Assembly: GCA_026874595.1 (NCBI GenBank)
Contig: CM049314.1
Coordinates: forward strand, 73,362,300-73,426,299
Length of the DNA stretch: 64,000 nucleotides
Origin: Sipunculus nudus
Taxonomy: Eukaryota; Annelida; Sipuncula; Golfingiida; Sipunculidae
Reading direction: 5' to 3'
The notes under the pieces were generated by a model that was not told the DNA's origin, ran no database searches, and worked only from the letters and a program-made list of their open reading frames with translations. Made by a program: the position numbers and the translations under genes. This document shows positions 63,001 to 64,000 of this stretch, piece by piece. The first letter of the stretch is position 1. Each line of letters begins with the position of its first letter.

Positions 63001-63185
63001 CTTGTGCGCATGAATGATCTTCGTTTGTTGTTTGTCCTCCTGATCCGATGGTGTCTACCAAATGTTCACAGTGTACTGCATATGAGTAGCCTGATCATGT
63101 TAAATCACTACTACCTGGTCTTAATGGAGGAGATGAGGAGCAACTCTGAGGAGGGGTGTCACGCGATGCTCGACCACATCAAAAA
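38714..63185 (+). CDS. tim: Circadian-type Timeless (TIM), N-terminal ~623 residues, partial at 3' end
   Basis: Gene-level entry; the 14 coding exons follow separately. TIM proteins are Armadillo/HEAT-type helical proteins. Drosophila TIM partners PERIOD, the complex represses CLOCK:CYCLE, and light-activated CRY triggers TIM degradation. Landmarks in order: the MEW start (Drosophila has MDW); a first helical domain (about 1-240) with [13 protein letters not shown] at about 171-183 and [12 protein letters not shown] ending at 241; a basic patch RRRHQK; a Ser/Asn/Gly/Pro-rich linker (277-430); and a second helical domain from about 430 with [14 protein letters not shown] near 567-580. The linker has none of the conserved RHSRFGG-type sequence of TIMEOUT/vertebrate TIMELESS, so circadian TIM is favoured over timeout. 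Summed coding length is 1871 nt with all phases compatible. The C-terminal half is beyond the window. Whether bivalve TIM is light-sensitive cannot be judged from sequence. Confidence 0.85.
38814..39832 (+). other. Start of tim intron 2, nothing recognised
   Basis: AT-rich sequence with no exon or clear repeat. An open frame on the minus strand (39117-39347) is a low-complexity artefact. Confidence 0.45.
39833..42235 (+). mobile_element. Family C element, copy 4, with a nested element
   Basis: Starts TTAGCGAACCTGTGAGCTTA, then a GTCCGTCCGCCGTCC tract. Phrases of the type CAGCCAAATTGTCCAA...TTTCACAGAAATG recur several times between 40050 and 40750. At about 40897-41895 it is interrupted by a different element starting GGCCACGCTTGAAAAGCGGG with a long TCTG/TCCG tract. 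Family C text resumes at about 41900 (TTTTATGCCAATTTCACG...ACCTACATTGATCTG). The 3' end is not clearly preserved. Confidence 0.5.
42401..42694 (+). mobile_element. Family C element, 5' fragment (copy 5)
   Basis: TAGCCAATCTGTTAGCTTAT then GCAATGGTGTGGCGTCATCC, diverged from the family C start. It is cut off by the family B element at about 42695. A family C 3' end (CACAGGTTCGCATTAGGCCT) reappears at about 46459-46491, beyond that insertion. Confidence 0.45.
42695..46320 (+). mobile_element. Family B element, copy 2, split by a family A element
   Basis: Starts GTATCCCCCAAAACAGAG (about 42703). Its leader breaks at 42819, and its satellite body resumes at about 45265 (TTTGGTTGACCTCTGACCTT, as at 58455), ending at GGAGGATACACATAGTCACT (about 46276). 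The intervening 42820-45248 is a family A element. Confidence 0.65.
42820..45248 (+). mobile_element. Family A element, copy 3, nested in family B copy 2
   Basis: Starts TTAGCTCAGCTGACTTTCAG with a GTCCGTCCGGCC tract and ends GAGCGTCATGACCCATGGGT. Between 43040 and 43740 there are repeated units with AACCTTTCATCCCAAA, CTTTCACATATAGCTCACCT and GAGGTCACAAGGTCAAAGGT. It has no transposase. Confidence 0.65.
46495..48027 (+). other. tim intron 2 sequence, nothing recognised
   Basis: The open frames at 46342-46728 and 46899-47183 do not resemble known proteins; the first runs across a family C end. No exon of tim is expected here. Confidence 0.45.
48028..49635. mobile_element. Fold-back element with ~170-bp inverted arms
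   Basis: The left arm (48028-48205; GAGGTAACTGCCTCCATT ... GTTAACCAGGCCTGGTGACT) is the imperfect reverse complement of the right arm (about 49465-49635; AGTCACCAGGCCTAGTTAAC ... GAATGGAGGCTGTTACCT). The arms are about 1.3 kb apart. A smaller element (48726-49060) lies between them. No open frame of transposase type was found. Confidence 0.7.
48726..49060. mobile_element. hAT-like MITE
   Basis: Inverted ends CAGGGCTTGACATTAA and (complement of) AATGTAAAGCCCTG, with inverted GGCAAGT phrases inside. The CAGGG ends are typical of hAT elements. I could not confirm an 8-bp target duplication. Confidence 0.55.
49799..49893 (+). CDS. tim: tim exon 3, residues 34-65
   Basis: Acceptor TTTTTTTGTTGCAG, donor ACC|GTAAGT. 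Encodes [20 protein letters not shown] then [12 protein letters not shown]. It aligns with the early TIM helices, where Drosophila has an R...IGFGQNVRSDLIPLL segment. Phase in 1, out 0. Confidence 0.88.
49894..50511 (+). other. tim intron 3
   Basis: GT...AG intron of 618 bp; no recognisable repeat. Confidence 0.7.
50512..50588 (+). CDS. tim: tim exon 4, residues 66-91
   Basis: Acceptor GATTTTGTAG, donor ATCAG|GTAACA. Encodes [15 protein letters not shown] then [10 protein letters not shown], continuing the first helical domain (Drosophila: PLLENAKDDAVLESVIRIL). Phase in 0, out 2. Confidence 0.85.
50589..51295 (+). other. tim intron 4 with a long (TA)n run
   Basis: 707 bp; (TA)n with minor interruptions at about 50961-51060. 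The acceptor is TTTCTATCTTTTAG. Confidence 0.75.
51296..51461 (+). CDS. tim: tim exon 5, residues 91-146
   Basis: Starts [11 protein letters not shown] and ends [14 protein letters not shown]; donor ACAAAG|GTGAGT. The middle [16 protein letters not shown] corresponds to the Drosophila stretch around YTSKEAFTE...VVEYMKHIL. Phase in 2, out 0. Confidence 0.88.
51462..52393 (+). other. First part of tim intron 5
   Basis: Its first 200 bp contain family B/C-like text (GCTGATCCTGGATAGCTTTG, ACTGGTGGGGCCACCTATAA). Then follows about 600 bp of more balanced composition (51690-52340) with no recognised gene. Confidence 0.5.
52394..53649. mobile_element. Non-autonomous element with TACAGTC...GACTGTA inverted ends
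   Basis: The left end TACAGTCAGTCCCGTTTAAT then TGAATATC matches the reverse complement of the right end (CGATATACAATTAAGCAGGACGGACTGTA, 53621-53649). Length is 1.26 kb, without a transposase frame. The ends resemble pogo/Tigger-type elements. Internally the phrase ATTCACCTGTTC recurs in varied form. Confidence 0.6.
53650..54245 (+). other. End of tim intron 5
   Basis: Contains family B-like fragments (GAAGACTGGTGGTGCCATTT) and a (TTA)n run at 54168-54196, and ends at the acceptor TTCTCACCATTTTAG. Confidence 0.55.
54246..54370 (+). CDS. tim: tim exon 6, residues 147-188
   Basis: Encodes [19 protein letters not shown] then [20 protein letters not shown]. The [13 protein letters not shown] core matches Drosophila NCLLLLRNILHIPE and is the clearest signature of the family in this window. 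Donor TTAAA|GTAAGT. Phase in 0, out 2. Confidence 0.93.
54371..55131 (+). other. tim intron 6
   Basis: 761 bp with no recognised repeat. The acceptor CACTTGCAG is followed by a second AG 13 bases downstream (CTACAG, 55144), which would break the frame. Confidence 0.7.
55132..55237 (+). CDS. tim: tim exon 7, residues 188-223
   Basis: Joined to exon 6 it reads [17 protein letters not shown] then [19 protein letters not shown], matching the Drosophila helix around [20 protein letters not shown]. The upstream acceptor (55131) is chosen because only it keeps the frame. Donor TTG|GTGAGT. Phase in 2, out 0. Confidence 0.87.
55238..56252 (+). other. tim intron 7 with a purine-rich repeat
   Basis: About 55400-56035 is purine-rich with degenerate repeats of the type GATACAGAGAACTTTTAGA. 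The 144-codon minus-strand frame across it is a repeat artefact. At about 56042 the sequence CAGCAGAACCTGTTGTGAGT resembles one end of a CAGTAGAACC-type MITE. Confidence 0.6.
56253..56306 (+). CDS. tim: tim exon 8, residues 224-241, with overlapping GC and GT donors
   Basis: Encodes [18 protein letters not shown], matching Drosophila WGVTMVQLIALIYKDQ. Acceptor TTTCTTTTCCAG. Two donors compete: GAT|GCAAGT (GC type, ends 56306, phase 0) and GATGCAA|GTATAC (GT type, ends 56310, phase 1). The GC donor joins exon 9 in frame. The GT donor joins exon 10 (acceptor at 57701) in frame and skips exon 9. I list the GC end because the result, YKHDIQTLKNI, resembles the Drosophila continuation YKDQHVSTLQKLL. 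Confidence 0.78.
56311..57314 (+). other. tim intron 8
   Basis: About 1.0 kb. A patch of more balanced composition (56386-56600, with CAGCTCCTGGCCAGCCCTGA) may be an old repeat, but I cannot identify it. The acceptor at 57314 (ATGTGTCAG) has a weak pyrimidine tract. Confidence 0.5.
57315..57420 (+). CDS. tim: tim exon 9 (possibly alternative), residues 242-277
   Basis: 106 nt reading [17 protein letters not shown] then [18 protein letters not shown], with donor TCAG|GTATAAG. It has a helical start like TIM's TLQKLL segment and a basic patch (RRRHQK...RK) that might serve nuclear import. It can only be used in frame with the GC donor of exon 8. Alternatives that also keep frame are exon 8 (GT donor) to 57702, and exon 8 (GC donor) to 57692, both omitting this exon. 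Phase in 0, out 1. Confidence 0.55.
57702..58149 (+). CDS. tim: tim exon 10, Ser/Asn/Gly-rich linker, residues 277-426
   Basis: 448 nt, the largest exon here, low in predicted structure: many Ser, Asn, Gly and Pro, with clusters such as [12 protein letters not shown]. The hydrophobic ends are [10 protein letters not shown] at the start and GQPWILDQF at the end. It occupies the position of the variable Ser-rich linker between the two helical domains of TIM (Drosophila has [20 protein letters not shown]; here [20 protein letters not shown]). The acceptor ATACAAG|AC is chosen by phase; CAAG|GTCATA (57692) is the alternative. Donor TTCAG|GTTGGT. Phase in 1, out 2. Confidence 0.82.
58150..60112 (+). 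other. tim intron 10, mostly a family B element
   Basis: 1.96 kb. About 58321-59960 is the element listed separately; the remainder is unremarkable. The acceptor is GTTTCTTCCAG. Confidence 0.75.
58321..59960 (+). mobile_element. Family B element, copy 3, with ~277-bp internal satellite
   Basis: The 5' end is truncated (ATTGCAGATACTATGTTTTT rather than GTATCCGCC...). The body is a satellite in which CCTAAAATTTTGCAGGTTTA recurs at about 58925, 59202 and 59479, fixing a period near 277 bp. It ends TTTAGGCGGATACATGATCC. Short frames on both strands here belong to the satellite. Confidence 0.7.
60113..60182 (+). CDS. tim: tim exon 11, residues 426-449
   Basis: Encodes (S)[23 protein letters not shown]; donor CAG|GTCAGT. 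It starts the second helical domain, at the position of the Drosophila LLKEFTVDFLLKGYSYLVEEL. Phase in 2, out 0. Confidence 0.82.
60183..60953 (+). other. tim intron 11
   Basis: 771 bp, AT-rich, nothing recognised. Confidence 0.7.
60954..61063 (+). CDS. tim: tim exon 12, residues 450-486
   Basis: Encodes [20 protein letters not shown] then [16 protein letters not shown]; acceptor ATATTTTGTAG, donor GTCAG|GTAAGT. It corresponds to Drosophila [20 protein letters not shown]. Phase in 0, out 2. Confidence 0.88.
61064..61739 (+). other. tim intron 12
   Basis: 676 bp, AT-rich, nothing recognised; acceptor TTTTGTATTCTAG. Confidence 0.7.
61740..61853 (+). CDS. tim: tim exon 13, residues 486-524
   Basis: Encodes (R)[19 protein letters not shown] then [18 protein letters not shown], matching the Drosophila DVLSYLTYEGVSLCEQLEL region. 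Donor AGAAG|GTATAG is a weaker site. Phase in 2, out 2. Confidence 0.87.
61854..62334 (+). other. tim intron 13
   Basis: 481 bp, AT-rich, nothing recognised. Confidence 0.7.
62335..62444 (+). CDS. tim: tim exon 14, residues 524-561
   Basis: Encodes (R)[19 protein letters not shown] then [17 protein letters not shown], matching Drosophila RRMHLVVTAIREFLQAIDTY followed by its short polar loop. Acceptor TTGACAG, donor AAGA|GTAAGT. Phase in 2, out 1. Confidence 0.88.
62445..62995 (+). other. tim intron 14
   Basis: 551 bp, nothing recognised; strong acceptor TTATTCTTTTTCCAG. Confidence 0.7.
62996..63185 (+). CDS. tim: tim exon 15 (last exon in the window), residues 561-623
   Basis: Encodes (M)[18 protein letters not shown] then [18 protein letters not shown] and [17 protein letters not shown], ending HAMLDHIKK. 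It matches the Drosophila helices ISEMSDLRCLFVLLLRRFNP and LVVTNHILLLILD, and is strong evidence for TIM. The donor is AAAAA|GTAAGC. Reading through the donor gives an immediate TAA (63187). The last 30 bases of the exon form the first copy of a minisatellite. Phase in 1, out 2. Confidence 0.92.
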
Positions 63186-63940
63186 GTAAGCGTAATTCAT
63201 AATGCTGTGCATGTTAATATTACAATATGATGTGGTGTCATGCGATGCTCGACCACATCAAAAATTAAGCGTTACCCATAATGCTGTGCTTGTTAATATT
63301 ACAATATGATGTGGTGTCACGCTATGCTCAACCACATCAAAAAGTAAGTGTTACCCATAATGCTGTGCATGTTAATATTACAATATGATGTGGTGTCACA
63401 CGATGCTCGACAACATCAAAAAGAAAGCATTACCCATAATGCTGTGCTTGTTAATATAACAATATGACGTGGTGTCATGTGATGCTTGACCACATAAAAA
63501 AGTAAGCGTTACCCATAATGCTGTGCTTGTTAATATTACAATATGATGTGGTGTCACGCTATGCTCAACCACATCAAAAAGTAAGCGTTACCCATAATGC
63601 TGTGCTTGTTAATATTACAATATGATGTGGTGACACATGTACTTTGAGAACATCAAAAAGTAAGCGTTACCCATAATCCTGTGCTTGTTAATATTACAAT
63701 ATGATGTGGTGTCACGCGATGCTCAACCACATCAAAAAGTAAGCGTTACCCATAATGCTGTGCTTGTTAATAATACAATATGATGTGGTGTCACGCGATG
63801 CTCGACCACATCAAAAAGTAGGGGCGTTACCCATAATGCTGTGCTTGTTAATATTACAATATGATGTGGTGTCACACAATGCTCGACCACATCAAAAAGT
63901 AAGCGTTACCCATAATGCTGTGCTGGTTAATATATGTTGT
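63156..63940 (+). repeat. 79-bp minisatellite made from an exon/intron border
   Basis: Ten copies, starting at 63156, 63235, 63314, 63393, 63472, 63551, 63630, 63709, 63788 and 63869; the period is 79 bp, except 81 between the last two. Each monomer joins the last 30 bases of exon 15 (GTGTCACGCGATGCTCGACC then ACATCAAAAA) to the intron start GTAAGCGTTACCCATAATGC and a TGTTAATATTACAATATGAT phrase. The GT donor dinucleotide survives in copies 1, 3 and 5-10 and is lost in copies 2 (ATTAAGC) and 4 (AGAAAGC). Confidence 0.93.
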
Positions 63941-64000
63941 GATGTCAGTATGTACTTATCAGTACTGGGCAAACAATCCATAAGCACATGTTCAATATAT

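Noticed and set aside
63235-63940. CRISPR-like array of regularly spaced repeats
   Set aside because: The whole 79-bp unit is repeated with no unique spacers, in an intron of a eukaryotic gene; it is a minisatellite.

Overview
This is an AT-rich eukaryotic window, very probably from a marine bivalve mollusc. The evidence is long introns, many tandem-repeat-bearing non-autonomous elements (with the AGGTCAAAGGTCA and TTAGCTCAGCTGAC motifs I associate with bivalve genomes), and abundant TA, CA and TTA microsatellites. I cannot name the genus. Only one protein-coding gene is convincingly present: the 5' half of a circadian-type timeless (tim) gene on the + strand. I place 14 coding exons from an MEWVIMN start at 38714 to 63185 (about 623 residues), and the gene runs off the right edge. 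Every junction is phase-consistent. The protein reads like Drosophila-type TIM rather than TIMEOUT/TIMELESS, with an [10 protein letters not shown] segment, a VQLVSLFYK segment, a Ser/Asn/Gly-rich linker and an [14 protein letters not shown] segment.

Region by region. 1-11245 is a non-coding tandem array of about 3.7-kb units (one partial, two full, one fragment), interrupted by a 2.6-kb element at 1200-3832. 11246-25200 is intergenic, with microsatellites, a second copy of the 1200-3832 element family (15041-16778, carrying a long palindrome), and an excess of CACGTG hexamers at 18.8-21.9 kb. At 25222-25289 three CACGTG E-boxes lie within 68 bp, just upstream of a probable non-coding first exon ending at a GTATGT donor (25478). 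Intron 1 (25479-38701) and intron 2 (38814-49798) are packed with nested repeats: a 55-bp minisatellite holding a tRNA-derived SINE, a TTCAAT-rich element split by at least four other insertions, two families with terminal inverted repeats and internal satellites, and a fold-back element holding a hAT-like MITE. From 49.8 to 63.2 kb the coding exons are closer together.

The most interesting points are in tim itself. (i) A consensus GC donor (GCAAGT) lies 4 nt upstream of a GT donor at the end of exon 8; the choice between them would include or skip a 106-nt exon while keeping frame. (ii) The last visible exon/intron border has been amplified into a 79-bp minisatellite of ten copies, eight of which keep a GT donor dinucleotide. 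(iii) The E-box triplet sits where a CLOCK:CYCLE-driven promoter would be expected. (iv) A short upstream ORF overlaps the tim start codon. No autonomous transposase, reverse transcriptase, virus, tRNA or rRNA gene was recognised, and most other open frames fall inside repeats.
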